A stretch of 23,282 nucleotides of DNA. Source: Mariniphaga sp964540165. GTDB lineage: Bacteria > Bacteroidota > Bacteroidia > Bacteroidales > Prolixibacteraceae. Within the stretch, counting starts at the first letter, position 1. Every line of letters starts with the position of its first letter. The stretch is taken from contig CAZILU010000040.1 in the NCBI GenBank assembly GCA_964540165.1, positions 1 to 23,282 on the forward strand, read 5' to 3'. A model generated the notes under the pieces. That model was not told where the DNA came from. It ran no database searches and saw only the letters and a program-made list of their open reading frames with translations. The position numbers and the translations under genes were made by a program. Below, piece after piece: positions 15,157 through 23,282 of the stretch.

Positions 15157-16092
15157 TTAAATATTATCTGTAAGAAATACATTACTTGTGAAGCTCTCTT
15201 TAATGGCTTCGACCGACTCTTTAAGATTCTTAGCCAATAATCGATCGGAATAATCCCGTCCGGTTTTAGGCCCGCTAATCTCCAAATACCCGGTTACAGG
15301 CAGTACTGGCAGCAAATGCAAATTCTCTTGAATGATCTTTCTGACCAGTCTGAGATCGACAATCCCATCTTGCTGTTCCGGCTTTGAAAACCCAAATGTC
15401 GAATGATAATACCTGTCGGTGTTTTTATAATGAAATTCACACATCCAGGGTAGTCCGGTCTTAAAAAGTTCATAATTGGAGGCAATAATCTCTTTGTCCG
15501 GACCAGCCCACCCATGGCTGATATCACCACATAAATAAAATGGAACGGTATTCGTCAGATTTTGCTGATGATAGCCATTCAGCTCCGTCATCATCTGAAT
15601 AATCTCCTCTCTGGAGGTTGGAGGCTCTGCCGCACACGACATCGGCTCAATGGTTAATCCTTTTAAACCCCTTTCGTACGCATAACAGGAGAGCTCTTTC
15701 ATATGCTTTATATAGCACTGAATGCCAAGTTCCTTGCTTTCCATCCGGTCTCTGTAAACCGCTCCCGGATTGGAGCCACAATAGTCTGCGCCCAAATGAG
15801 AGGCAACATCGATAAATCGCTCATACATTTTGCGAGCTGCCTCTTCCATATAAATGTTATGGTAAAAAAATCCACCAAGCTCCCTGTGGGCCGTAAACAG
15901 GCTCTTCAAGTGAATATTCTTTTTATCAGCCAAATCCTTTACGTGATCAAACCACTGCAAATCAACGGTATATAATTCAGGAAATGATCCCATTTGCACC
16001 ACCGATAATCCCATCTCATTCATCAGATTAAATAACCACTCAAAACTGTAACGGGTTTCTATCGGATCGGATTTAACTCCCAATTCAATCAT
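15157..16092 (-). CDS. Sugar phosphate isomerase/epimerase, xylose-isomerase-like TIM barrel
   Basis: This 311-residue protein belongs to the AP-endonuclease-2 / xylose isomerase-like superfamily that includes D-tagatose 3-epimerase and inositol-pathway isomerases. Four metal-ligand positions follow the family spacing: E149 (TIEPMSC), D190 (CGDISHGW), H221 (CEFHYKN) and E271 (YLEISGP). There is no signal peptide, so it is cytoplasmic. It is second in the leftward operon, 5 bp after the GatD-like gene and 10 bp before the next dehydrogenase gene. It probably shifts a keto group or inverts a carbon next to one on a free or phosphorylated sugar. The exact substrate cannot be read from sequence. 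Confidence 0.85.
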   Translation of the reverse strand: MIELGVKSDPIETRYSFEWLFNLMNEMGLSVVQMGSFPELYTVDLQWFDHVKDLADKKNIHLKSLFTAHRELGGFFYHNIYMEEAARKMYERFIDVASHLGADYCGSNPGAVYRDRMESKELGIQCYIKHMKELSCYAYERGLKGLTIEPMSCAAEPPTSREEIIQMMTELNGYHQQNLTNTVPFYLCGDISHGWAGPDKEIIASNYELFKTGLPWMCEFHYKNTDRYYHSTFGFSKPEQQDGIVDLRLVRKIIQENLHLLPVLPVTGYLEISGPKTGRDYSDRLLAKNLKESVEAIKESFTSNVFLTDNI

Positions 16093-16097
16093 AAATC

Positions 16098-17132
16098 TTA
16101 TATTTTAAAAATTATCTTATTAAATGATAATTGTTTATGAACGACTGCATTAAATATTTCCACTCCCTCACTTAATGAAGGGGTATGACTTATCAGTTCA
16201 GCCACATGCAATTGATCATCCATCATGTTTAAAACCGTTGACCAGTCATCAGACCCACGGGGCGCAATTTTGCTGTTCCATGTTCCGTAAATCTTTATCT
16301 CTTTCCGAAGCAGATTAGAAAAATCCGTTTCTCCTATTTGAAATGTGCCGTGAATATTGCCCATAAACACGACCTGTCCCATCCGCCCAACGGAGCGAAT
16401 CGCCTGTAAAAAAGTTGAAGGATGCCCTACAGCTTCAACGGAGACATGAGACCCCCGGCCTTTCGTGATCTGATTGATCGCATCAACAGGATCGGTTTCC
16501 AGGCTGTTAACGGGAGTAAAACCCATTTGCCTGGCAATCTCCAGTTTCATGGGATCAATATCTACCACAATAACTGTCGAGCAACCGCCGATTCTTAACC
16601 ATTGAGCAACCATATTGCCAATAGGCCCACAACCAAACACTGCCGCAACAGAACCGACCAAATGGTTCAATTGCCTAACCCCATGCAATGCTACTGCTGC
16701 CGGTTCAGTCATGGCCGCATGAACTAAATCCACACGATCCGGCACATGAAACAGGTTCGCTTCAGGAACAGATACATATTCCGCAAATCCTCCATCTCGA
16801 CGTGAACCATAGTAATCATAATCAACGCATTGAGCAAAATCGCCACTCTGGCATGCTTCACAGCGCCGGCATGGAATTAACGGGAAAACGACCACACGAT
16901 CACCCTCCCGAAATTTGCTGCCCGGGATTGACGTTTCTACCATTCCGGAAAACTCATGCCCCATAATCAATGGATAATGATATGCCTTTCCACCAAAACC
17001 ACGGCCTATATCAGAACCACATATGCCACTGGCCACAACCCTTATCAACAAATTACCCGGTGCTTCTGACGAGGGCATCTCAACCTCCCGGTAACGCAAA
17101 ACCTTATCACTTTGTAAAACCAGCGCTCTCAT
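16098..17132 (-). CDS. GatD-like zinc polyol(-phosphate) dehydrogenase
   Basis: The 344-residue product is closest to galactitol-1-phosphate 5-dehydrogenase (GatD) among enzymes I know. Shared blocks are GICGSDIGRGF, YHYPLIMGHEFSG, and the segment PLIPCRRCEACQSGDFAQC followed by DYYGSRRDGGFAEYV. Catalytic zinc ligands are C38, H59, E60 and E143; structural zinc cysteines are C88, C91, C94 and C102; the dinucleotide loop is GCGPIG (167-172). It would oxidise a polyol or polyol phosphate to a ketose (phosphate) with NAD. D-arabitol-phosphate dehydrogenases belong to the same superfamily, so a pentitol phosphate is an alternative substrate. It is the first gene of the leftward operon, divergent from the GntR regulator. 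Confidence 0.88.
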   Translation of the reverse strand: MRALVLQSDKVLRYREVEMPSSEAPGNLLIRVVASGICGSDIGRGFGGKAYHYPLIMGHEFSGMVETSIPGSKFREGDRVVVFPLIPCRRCEACQSGDFAQCVDYDYYGSRRDGGFAEYVSVPEANLFHVPDRVDLVHAAMTEPAAVALHGVRQLNHLVGSVAAVFGCGPIGNMVAQWLRIGGCSTVIVVDIDPMKLEIARQMGFTPVNSLETDPVDAINQITKGRGSHVSVEAVGHPSTFLQAIRSVGRMGQVVFMGNIHGTFQIGETDFSNLLRKEIKIYGTWNSKIAPRGSDDWSTVLNMMDDQLHVAELISHTPSLSEGVEIFNAVVHKQLSFNKIIFKI

Positions 17133-17251
17133 GATAAAAACAAACAGTTACTATTTTTCGTAATTTTGAAATACATTTGATATCTCTCTTTTTGGTTGAA
17201 GAGCAATTTTACTAAATATCATACGATCAACTATACTGTACAGTACTGATT
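17133..17251. promoter_or_regulatory. Divergent promoter region with GntR-type palindrome TACTGTACAGTA
   Basis: The 119-base gap separates two divergent genes. A perfect 12-bp palindrome, TACTGTACAGTA, lies at 17234-17245, only 6 bp before the regulator's ATG, so a bound repressor would block transcription or translation start of its own gene. A TGTACA core is seen in operators of AraR-like GntR regulators. The leftward operon's promoter must also lie here, but no perfect -7 box was seen. Confidence 0.5.
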
Positions 17252-18289
17252 ATGGAGGAAAATAAAAATATCATCGCTGTGTTCAAAGTCGATAGTCATT
17301 GCCTTGACCCTATCTATAAACAGATCGTTCATGCAGTTATCAACGCTATAAAAAACAATCAGTTAAAGATTGGTGACCAGTTGCCGTCACTCAATGATTT
17401 AAGTTTTGAATTGCTGTTGTCAAAAGATACGGTACAGCATGCCTATACAGAGTTACAGAAACAAAAAATTATTGTATCGGTGCCTGGCAAAGGTTATTAT
17501 ATCTCCGCAAAACTCAATGAATCCACGCTACGTATTTTATTGGTCTTTAATAAGCTGACAGCTTATAAAAAAATAATCTACAATGCATTCATCGATGCAT
17601 TGAACATGAAAGCAATTATTGATTTTCACGTACATAATTACGATGTGCAACGATTCGAAAACATCATACAGTCTGCCAACGTTAACTCGTATGATTATTA
17701 CGTAATTATGCCCTTCTTTTATGCGTACGACACAAAAGTTATTGAGGCATTCAACCTGATTCCAAAAGATAAATTGGTTTTATTAAACAAAGATGTTCAA
17801 TTCATTCACTCTTCTTATCCGGTAGTTTATGAAGACTTTGAAAATGATATCCAGGAAGCATTGACACCGGTTCTGGGAAAAATCAAAATATTCAGCCGCA
17901 TTACCTTGATATTCTCTACCGATCCTATGTCTAACATGGAAATAATAGCCGGATTTAGAAAGTTCTGTGCTCACCATCAATTGGAAAATGAGATCCTTCT
18001 GGGAGCAGCAAATGCAGATCCGAAGAAGAATGAACTCTATATTATCATTGATGATGATGACTTGGTTGACTTTATAAAAATTTGTCGGGTGAAACAGCTG
18101 GAAATCGGATCTGATGTAAGCATCATAGCCTATAATGACACCAATTTGAAGGAGGTGCTGGCCGATGGAATCACAGTGATCAGCACCGATTTCTACTATA
18201 TGGGAACAAAACTGGCTGAACTCATTTTGAACGGAGAAAAGCGCAAATTAAAGAATCCATTTCGAATGATCCGTCGAAAATCATTCTGA
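17252..18289 (+). CDS. GntR-type regulator with PBP1-like sugar-sensing domain
   Basis: This 345-residue DNA-binding regulator pairs a GntR winged helix (about 17-86: PIYKQIVHAVINAIK, then the DQLPSLNDLSFELLLSKDTVQHAYTEL helix-turn-helix, then the wing ending GKGYYIS) with a LacI/periplasmic-binding-protein-like sensor (about 90-345). This architecture is shared by AraR of Bacillus and FucR of Bacteroides. The sensor ends with a typical ISTDFYYMGTKLAELILNGE segment. It is transcribed away from the four-gene dehydrogenase/epimerase operon and probably controls it together with its own gene. The effector is unknown; a pentose, fucose or a polyol fits the context. Confidence 0.9.
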   Translation: MEENKNIIAVFKVDSHCLDPIYKQIVHAVINAIKNNQLKIGDQLPSLNDLSFELLLSKDTVQHAYTELQKQKIIVSVPGKGYYISAKLNESTLRILLVFNKLTAYKKIIYNAFIDALNMKAIIDFHVHNYDVQRFENIIQSANVNSYDYYVIMPFFYAYDTKVIEAFNLIPKDKLVLLNKDVQFIHSSYPVVYEDFENDIQEALTPVLGKIKIFSRITLIFSTDPMSNMEIIAGFRKFCAHHQLENEILLGAANADPKKNELYIIIDDDDLVDFIKICRVKQLEIGSDVSIIAYNDTNLKEVLADGITVISTDFYYMGTKLAELILNGEKRKLKNPFRMIRRKSF

Positions 18290-18320
18290 TGTATCAGTTC
18301 ACAAAAAGTATAACGACAAG

Positions 18321-18336
18321 TCCCTCAAAGGAGGGA
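18321..18336. terminator. Possible terminator between gntR and the histidine kinase gene
   Basis: TCCCTC (18321-18326) and GAGGGA (18331-18336) form a 6-bp GC-rich stem with a 4-base loop in the 62-base gap between two convergent genes. T-rich sequence follows loosely on both strands (CCTTTT on plus, CTTTTT on minus). It is short but well placed. Confidence 0.4.
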
Positions 18337-18351
18337 ACAGATCAAATCCTT

Positions 18352-21300
18352 TTACATTAAATACTTATCCAACACTTCAAAAAGATCAACTGGTTTTATT
18401 GGTTTTGATAAATAATCATTACATCCGGCATATTTTGTCCTCTCCTCATCCCCTGATAATGCAAAAGCCGTTTGAGCAATAATCGGAACCGTTTTATTGA
18501 AGGCCCGAATCTCCCTGGTAGCTTCCAGGCCATCCATCACGGGCATTTTAATATCCATTAGAATTAACGAAATATCAGGGCGCTGCATAAAAAGCCGGAC
18601 TGCTTCCTTTCCGTTCACTGCCCGAATTGGAGTGATGTTTCTCTTTTTCAGAACAATCTTTAAGTACTGAAAACTGGTGTCATCATCCTCTGCGATTAAA
18701 ATGGTCATTTTGCTTGAATAACCTTGTGGTATAGAGATCTGATCGACAGGAACGTGGTATTTGTCGGATAACGATTTATATGGGATAGAAAAATAGAATG
18801 TACTTCCCTCATTAATTTTTGATTCCACCCAGATCTTCCCTCCCAACAAATTAACATAGGCTTTAGCGATCGTCAGCCCTAATCCCGATCCTTCATACGC
18901 ACGGGTAGTACTTGGGTCTGCCTGCATAAAACGCTCAAAAACAAGCGCTAATTTATCCTCAGGAATGCCACATCCGGTGTCTTTAACGTAAAAATGAAGC
19001 GCATCATTTTTAAAAAAATTTCCCAATTGTATGCCCCCCTGAGCAGTGAACTTAATGGCATTCCGAACCAAATTGGAAAGAACACTATTAAGCTTATTCT
19101 TATCGGTTTCAATTAAGGCCTTATGACGTGGAATCTGTTCAGCAATAATAAGTTCAATCCCTTTCTTTTTAGCCTGAGGGAGGAAAAAGTCAACATGAAA
19201 CCTCATGATTTCATTGATATCAACCGCCGAACTTTTTACCTCCTGCTCCCCTGCTTCTATTTTTGAAATTTCGATGATATCGTTAATCGTATCCAGCAGT
19301 CGTTGGCCACTCTTATTAACCAGATCGATATACTCCCTCTTACTCTTCTCATCCAGATCTTTTGATTTTAACAATCCTAAAAATCCAATGATCCCATTCA
19401 TCGGTGTTCGTATTTCATGGCTCATATTGGCTAAAAAGGCTGATTTCAAACGGTCACTGATTTCAGCCTTCTCCTTGGCAACGACAAGATCCTTTTCCCA
19501 TCGCTTGCGTTCGGTAATATCTCTTATGATCATACTGGTAAAATACTCCCCTCTGCTGTTTTGAAACACCGATGACGTTATCTCGGCAGTAAATCTTGAG
19601 CCATCCTTCTTAAAGAAGTCAAGTTCCCCTTCCGCGTAGCCATGCGTTTCCTGCTCCAACAGGAGTTCCGGCAATCGTGAATCATTCATATCAACCAAAC
19701 CGATACGTTCAGCTTTTAATATCTCCGCTTCTGTCATCCCAAACATTTTGCAGGCAGCCTTATTGGCTGAAATAATAGAACCATCGGGCTTTGTAAGTAG
19801 AATGGCATCCATACTGTTATCCATAATCAACCGGTTCTTCTCTTCACTTTCCCGCAACTGCAATTCAAATACTTTCCCATCCGTAATGTCCTCAATATAT
19901 CCTTCTAAAAACAATAAATTTCCCGACTCATCATAAACGCCGACTCCCTGTTCCAACACCCATCGTATCTCGTTACGGGAATTTAAAATTTCATACTCCT
20001 TTCTAAAAAAAGATTTTTCAGCTAAAACGCGGTTCCACTCATCGCGAAGAATTGAGTGATACTCCCTTTTAATAATATCATTAAAGGTCAATCTCTTGTT
20101 GAAAATAAAATCATCAGGATCATATCCGGTAATGTGCTCACACTGCTTTGACATGTATAGCATAGTCCAATCCTTATCATTCAGGCAACGATATACAAAT
20201 CCGGGCAGGTTGCTTACCATAGAGGAGAGTTGCCGTTCATTTTCCAGCAATTTCATCTCTAAATGCCGGCTTTCGGTAATGTCTCGAAGGATGCAGTGGG
20301 TTTTTTCAAATGATCCGTCATCCTTATATCCGGCATTCCCCTCAATCGCAAACAACCGTTGATCTCCGCTTTTATGCTTCATCCAGATTTCGCAACGAAC
20401 ATTTCCCCTTTTCTTAAATTCAGCAAACCGTTCACGAAAGGCATCAACCTCTTCAGGAATCATAAAGTCTCCAAACCACTTCCCAATAACCTCCTCCTTC
20501 CCAAATCCAAGAGATTCAGTCCAGGCCTGATTGACCTCAATAAAGTGGCCACTTTCATCCAAACTCTGATATCCCAACGGTGCTCTTTCAAAAAGTCTGA
20601 CAAACCGCTCTTCACTTTGGCGTAACCGGTCTTCATTCAGTTTATGCCCGGCAATTTCCCAGGATACATCCGCGAGAAAACTTAAAATTTCAACATCCTT
20701 CTCATGGTAATCCGTTGGTTTATTCCCAATACCCATGACAGCAACAACATGGTCATTTCTGATCACCGGCACCACCAGCTCTCTGATAACTTTGGCATGA
20801 CCTTCAGGCATACCCTTTTTATTTGGCAGCGAATCATAGTCGTTGTGTACAACCGGCCTTTTCATTCGTACAGCATCAGCCCATACCCCAGCTTCATCAC
20901 TATCGTAGTGCACACCGGTACCCTCTGCATTGCAAAACTCCGTTTGTGTCAGTGTCGACCAGGTCTGAAGCCATAATTTATCCTGGTCAGGTATGAAGAA
21001 ATGAATAAAACCAATAGGACTTTTTAGCAACAGGCATATCTCATCCAACGTCCGGGTCAGTGTCTCCTTTAAGGTATGATCAATGGCATATTCAAACATT
21101 TTCAACCGGATATCCGTCAATTTCTGACGAATTCTCAGTTCTGACTGATCACTAAAAACCATAATTACACCCAACAAACGACCATCCTTATCTTTGATGG
21201 GAGCACCACTGTCACTGATCGGAGTTTCATGTCCCTCCTTCGAAATTAAAATGGTATGATTAGCCAAACCAACGACCCGGCCATTTTTTAAAACATTATG

Positions 21301-22518
21301 AACCGGACTCTCCACGCTATCCCTTGTCTCCTCATTTTCAATCACAAAAACTTCTTCAACACGCTTCCCGATTGCTTCCGGCTCCCTCCAACCGGTTAAC
21401 CGTTCGGCAACCGGATTCAGGTGTTTGACATTCCCATGTTGGTCAGTGGTAATAACCCCATCACCAATACTGTACAGCGTTGCACCATACTCTTCCTGTG
21501 CCTGAAATAGCTGCATACGCTTCTCTGACAGTTCCCGATAGAAATCCCGTTGTCGCCGGTGATAAATCCAGGATACAAAAGCAGCAATCATCAAAATGAG
21601 AAAAATAATGGCACTTATAAACCAAAACGATTGCCTGTCTAACTCCTCATTTAGCTCTTTTATGTCAATCTCAGTTAAAATGTACCAATTTGTATTTGGA
21701 ATTCTCCTGCTGTTCGACAACACCCTTTCATTGCGATAGTCAACGCCTTCCAATACTCCGTCTTCTCCCTGCAATGCCCGAACTGCAGTCACTTCGGCTC
21801 TGTCATCAGATATTGATATTTGAAGTTTTGAGTTATCAACGTGACGCAACGGACTAAGAAATAAAATTCGTTCCCCATCCCTCTTTACCAGGTAAGACTC
21901 TTTGGTTACACTTGAAGTCAGTCTCTCCGATATAATGGGATAGAGAAACAGATCCGGATTGATGCGAAAAATAACAACAGAAATAATGTTTTGATTCTCA
22001 TCACGGACAGGAGCAAAGATCTCAAAATGGATCTCCCGGTGGGTAGGACAATAGTAAAAATCATGAATGGTAATCTCTCCGGAATTAAAGACATCCAGGG
22101 CAAATCTTATAGTCCCCGAATCTACGATGGTAAAATCCGGATCTACACTAAACAGCATTTCTCCACGGTTATCCAAAATGTAAATATTTTGATACCGGTT
22201 ATCTGTTATTATAAGGGAGAGAATATCTTTTAATTTCCCGTCTGACGCTGTGTTTTGAGACATAATATCCCTGATATATTGCGTATAAGGGTACATGGTT
22301 GAAAAAAACGTAGCTTCCTCCAATCGGTCATTTAACCAAACAGATAACTGATCCGCTCTTAACTTGCCAATGGCAATCAATTCATTGTGCTTCCCCAAAG
22401 CATGATGCTTCTTTTCATTCTGGTAGTAATAAAACCCTGAAAGCAAAATACCGATGCTGATTATAAGCACCAAACTAAAAAAATGAAGTTTGTTTTTCCT
22501 TTTTAAGGCGCCGTCCAT
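18352..22518 (-). CDS. Membrane hybrid histidine kinase with PAS/GAF sensory domains and receiver
   Basis: This 1388-residue sensor kinase sits in the inner membrane. Transmembrane helices at about 13-32 and 298-319 flank a periplasmic domain (about 33-297) that may be Cache-like. Inside the cell come PAS (about 340-460), GAF (about 475-628), PAS (635-750), PAS (760-880) and PAS (890-1003). The kinase core follows: a HisKA domain with phosphoacceptor H1034 (SHEIRTP), then an ATPase domain with N-box NLVRNAIKF, DTGCGIP and GSGLGL. The C-terminal receiver (about 1267-1388) has the acidic pair EDDD and phosphoacceptor D1322 (LILMDIKMPVMDG). There is no AraC output domain, so it is not an HTCS regulator of the polysaccharide-locus type. 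It must act through a partner not seen here. A link to the sugar genes is unproven. Confidence 0.93.
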   Translation of the reverse strand: MDGALKRKNKLHFFSLVLIISIGILLSGFYYYQNEKKHHALGKHNELIAIGKLRADQLSVWLNDRLEEATFFSTMYPYTQYIRDIMSQNTASDGKLKDILSLIITDNRYQNIYILDNRGEMLFSVDPDFTIVDSGTIRFALDVFNSGEITIHDFYYCPTHREIHFEIFAPVRDENQNIISVVIFRINPDLFLYPIISERLTSSVTKESYLVKRDGERILFLSPLRHVDNSKLQISISDDRAEVTAVRALQGEDGVLEGVDYRNERVLSNSRRIPNTNWYILTEIDIKELNEELDRQSFWFISAIIFLILMIAAFVSWIYHRRQRDFYRELSEKRMQLFQAQEEYGATLYSIGDGVITTDQHGNVKHLNPVAERLTGWREPEAIGKRVEEVFVIENEETRDSVESPVHNVLKNGRVVGLANHTILISKEGHETPISDSGAPIKDKDGRLLGVIMVFSDQSELRIRQKLTDIRLKMFEYAIDHTLKETLTRTLDEICLLLKSPIGFIHFFIPDQDKLWLQTWSTLTQTEFCNAEGTGVHYDSDEAGVWADAVRMKRPVVHNDYDSLPNKKGMPEGHAKVIRELVVPVIRNDHVVAVMGIGNKPTDYHEKDVEILSFLADVSWEIAGHKLNEDRLRQSEERFVRLFERAPLGYQSLDESGHFIEVNQAWTESLGFGKEEVIGKWFGDFMIPEEVDAFRERFAEFKKRGNVRCEIWMKHKSGDQRLFAIEGNAGYKDDGSFEKTHCILRDITESRHLEMKLLENERQLSSMVSNLPGFVYRCLNDKDWTMLYMSKQCEHITGYDPDDFIFNKRLTFNDIIKREYHSILRDEWNRVLAEKSFFRKEYEILNSRNEIRWVLEQGVGVYDESGNLLFLEGYIEDITDGKVFELQLRESEEKNRLIMDNSMDAILLTKPDGSIISANKAACKMFGMTEAEILKAERIGLVDMNDSRLPELLLEQETHGYAEGELDFFKKDGSRFTAEITSSVFQNSRGEYFTSMIIRDITERKRWEKDLVVAKEKAEISDRLKSAFLANMSHEIRTPMNGIIGFLGLLKSKDLDEKSKREYIDLVNKSGQRLLDTINDIIEISKIEAGEQEVKSSAVDINEIMRFHVDFFLPQAKKKGIELIIAEQIPRHKALIETDKNKLNSVLSNLVRNAIKFTAQGGIQLGNFFKNDALHFYVKDTGCGIPEDKLALVFERFMQADPSTTRAYEGSGLGLTIAKAYVNLLGGKIWVESKINEGSTFYFSIPYKSLSDKYHVPVDQISIPQGYSSKMTILIAEDDDTSFQYLKIVLKKRNITPIRAVNGKEAVRLFMQRPDISLILMDIKMPVMDGLEATREIRAFNKTVPIIAQTAFALSGDEERTKYAGCNDYLSKPIKPVDLFEVLDKYLM

Positions 22519-22784
22519 AGATCACATTTTAATTCAGTTAAGAAATTCTTCAACGTACATTTTAATAGTCCGGGCAAATTATGCGTCCATCCGTTATTTG
22601 AAAATTAAAATATCCGTATTAAAAAAATCATGAAAAGTTAAGAAAAAATCTCCTATTATGAGTAAATGGGAAGGAGAGAATCATTGCAAAATTTGTTGAT
22701 TTTTCTTTCAAAATGCGATTCCACATCAACACATTACCGGCACTGTATATTGACCTCCTGTTTTATGCCATCTCTATTTAATGG
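22519..22784. other. Intergenic region upstream of the histidine kinase gene
   Basis: This 266-base AT-rich stretch lies between the kinase start and the truncated RhuM gene. The plus-strand frame at 22666-22923 overlaps the RhuM reading on the opposite strand and looks like chance. I searched all minus-strand frames by eye for the missing RhuM C-terminus and did not recognise it. The kinase promoter probably lies near 22560-22600, where a TAATTTG sequence is seen on the minus strand. Confidence 0.45.
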
Positions 22785-23282
22785 TCATTCAACTCCTTTG
22801 GGCGAATTTTTCCAGGTGGTCAGTCCCATGTTTGGTAATTCTGCTTTTGCCCTTGATGAAATTATTTCAGCAGCAGTTTGTCCGGTAATTGCCCAGTGCA
22901 TTTTGTTTTGCACGGTTTTATAAAATAATTGTGTGATTTCCGATTTAGGTTGATAATCAATACTGCATTCAGCATAAATGTCTGTAATTTTCTGGTAGAA
23001 TCTTCTTTCACTTGCCCTGATTTCCCGAATTCGTTCGAGCAATTCATCGAAATAATCTTTGCCGAAAAGTTTTTTCCCCTGTTTCAAACGTTCTTCATCG
23101 AGCACAAAACCTTTGATTATAAATTCTTTTAAAGTTTTTGTTGCCCAAATTCTGAATTGTGTTGCCTGCTGCGAATTTACACGATAACCTACCGAAATAA
23201 TGGCATCGAGATTATAAAATTCAAGATTACGGGTAACCTCTCTTTCACCTTCATTTTGAACTGTCCGGATTTTCCGGACAGT
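22785..23282 (-). pseudogene. RhuM-family protein, 5' end outside window and C-terminus apparently lost
   Basis: The minus-strand frame is open from the window edge to a TGA at 22785 and encodes at least 165 residues; a GTG at 23105 is internal, not the true start. The sequence is typical of RhuM-family (virulence RhuM / Fic-associated phage-like) proteins: IRTVQNEGEREV, FYNLDAIISVGYRVNSQQATQFRIWATKTLKEFIIKGFVLDEERLKQG, ASERRFYQKITDIY, YKTVQNKMHWAITGQTAAEII and MGLTTWKN. Family members normally continue for roughly another 100 residues after TTWKN.PKG, with a segment like SDVSIAKNYL. Here the frame ends after three more residues (GVE). It is therefore probably a truncated copy, though a short natural form is possible. 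RhuM genes are often found in mobile or defence-rich regions. Its role is unknown. Confidence 0.75.
23260..23282. repeat. Perfect inverted repeat inside the RhuM frame
   Basis: ACTGTCCGGA (23260-23269) and TCCGGACAGT (23273-23282) form a 10-bp perfect stem with a TTT loop. It encodes the TVRKIRTV stretch of the RhuM protein, so coding constraint may explain it in part. The window ends exactly at the repeat. Confidence 0.5.

Noticed and set aside
15147..15182. Upstream extension of the second dehydrogenase (start at 15182)
   Set aside because: It would overlap the preceding gene and adds residues before the normal MKAAIL N-terminus.
22666..22923. Plus-strand frame of 85 residues near the right end
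   Set aside because: It overlaps the RhuM-family frame on the other strand, which has clear family motifs.

Overview
The window looks like a chromosomal segment of a member of the Bacteroidota. The evidence is A-rich translation starts without clear Shine-Dalgarno sequences, a perfect -7 box of the Bacteroidota type (TAAATTTG) before the lacI gene, a lipoprotein with a Bacteroidota-like lipobox, a GntR/PBP1 fusion regulator of the kind common in this phylum, and a membrane hybrid histidine kinase. Intergenic DNA is strongly AT-rich and the genes are less so. I cannot name a genus. No rRNA, tRNA, CRISPR array or insertion sequence is visible.

Layout from left to right: (1) positions 1-739 are non-coding except for the possible start of a leftward gene at 1-37. 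They carry direct repeats and a 12-bp palindrome. (2) Positions 740-3513 hold an L-rhamnose uptake and isomerisation module, rhaT-rhaM-rhaA, with no rhamnulokinase or aldolase beside it. (3) A secreted SGNH/SASA-type esterase lies on the minus strand and converges on rhaA over a perfect hairpin. (4) Positions 4728-13290 hold a rightward block: a LacI regulator, a secreted DUF2961 (GH172-type) protein, L-fucose/D-arabinose isomerase, a lipoprotein of unknown function, a FucP-type symporter and an AraB-type ribulokinase. (5) Positions 13411-17132 hold a leftward four-gene operon: a GatD-like polyol-phosphate dehydrogenase, a xylose-isomerase-like TIM barrel protein, a second zinc-type dehydrogenase and a ribulose-phosphate/allulose-6-phosphate 3-epimerase. 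A GntR/PBP1 regulator is divergently transcribed from it. (6) A 1388-residue PAS/GAF hybrid histidine kinase follows. (7) At the right edge is a RhuM-family gene whose C-terminal part appears to be missing.

The most interesting reading is that blocks 4 and 5 form a D-arabinose route rather than an L-fucose route. DUF2961 proteins are now family GH172, which includes exo-D-arabinofuranosidases. FucI-type isomerases convert D-arabinose to D-ribulose, and AraB-type kinases can phosphorylate D-ribulose on C5. The RPE/AlsE-like enzyme would then pass D-ribulose-5-phosphate to D-xylulose-5-phosphate. The enzymes needed to finish L-fucose breakdown (fuculokinase and fuculose-1-phosphate aldolase) are absent from the window. 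This is an inference from gene content and needs biochemical or genetic testing.

Two local regulators have plausible operators. A 12-bp palindrome, TTAAACGTTTAA, occurs just downstream of the lacI promoter and again at 146-157 beside the possible leftward gene. A different palindrome, TACTGTACAGTA, sits directly before the gntR start codon.
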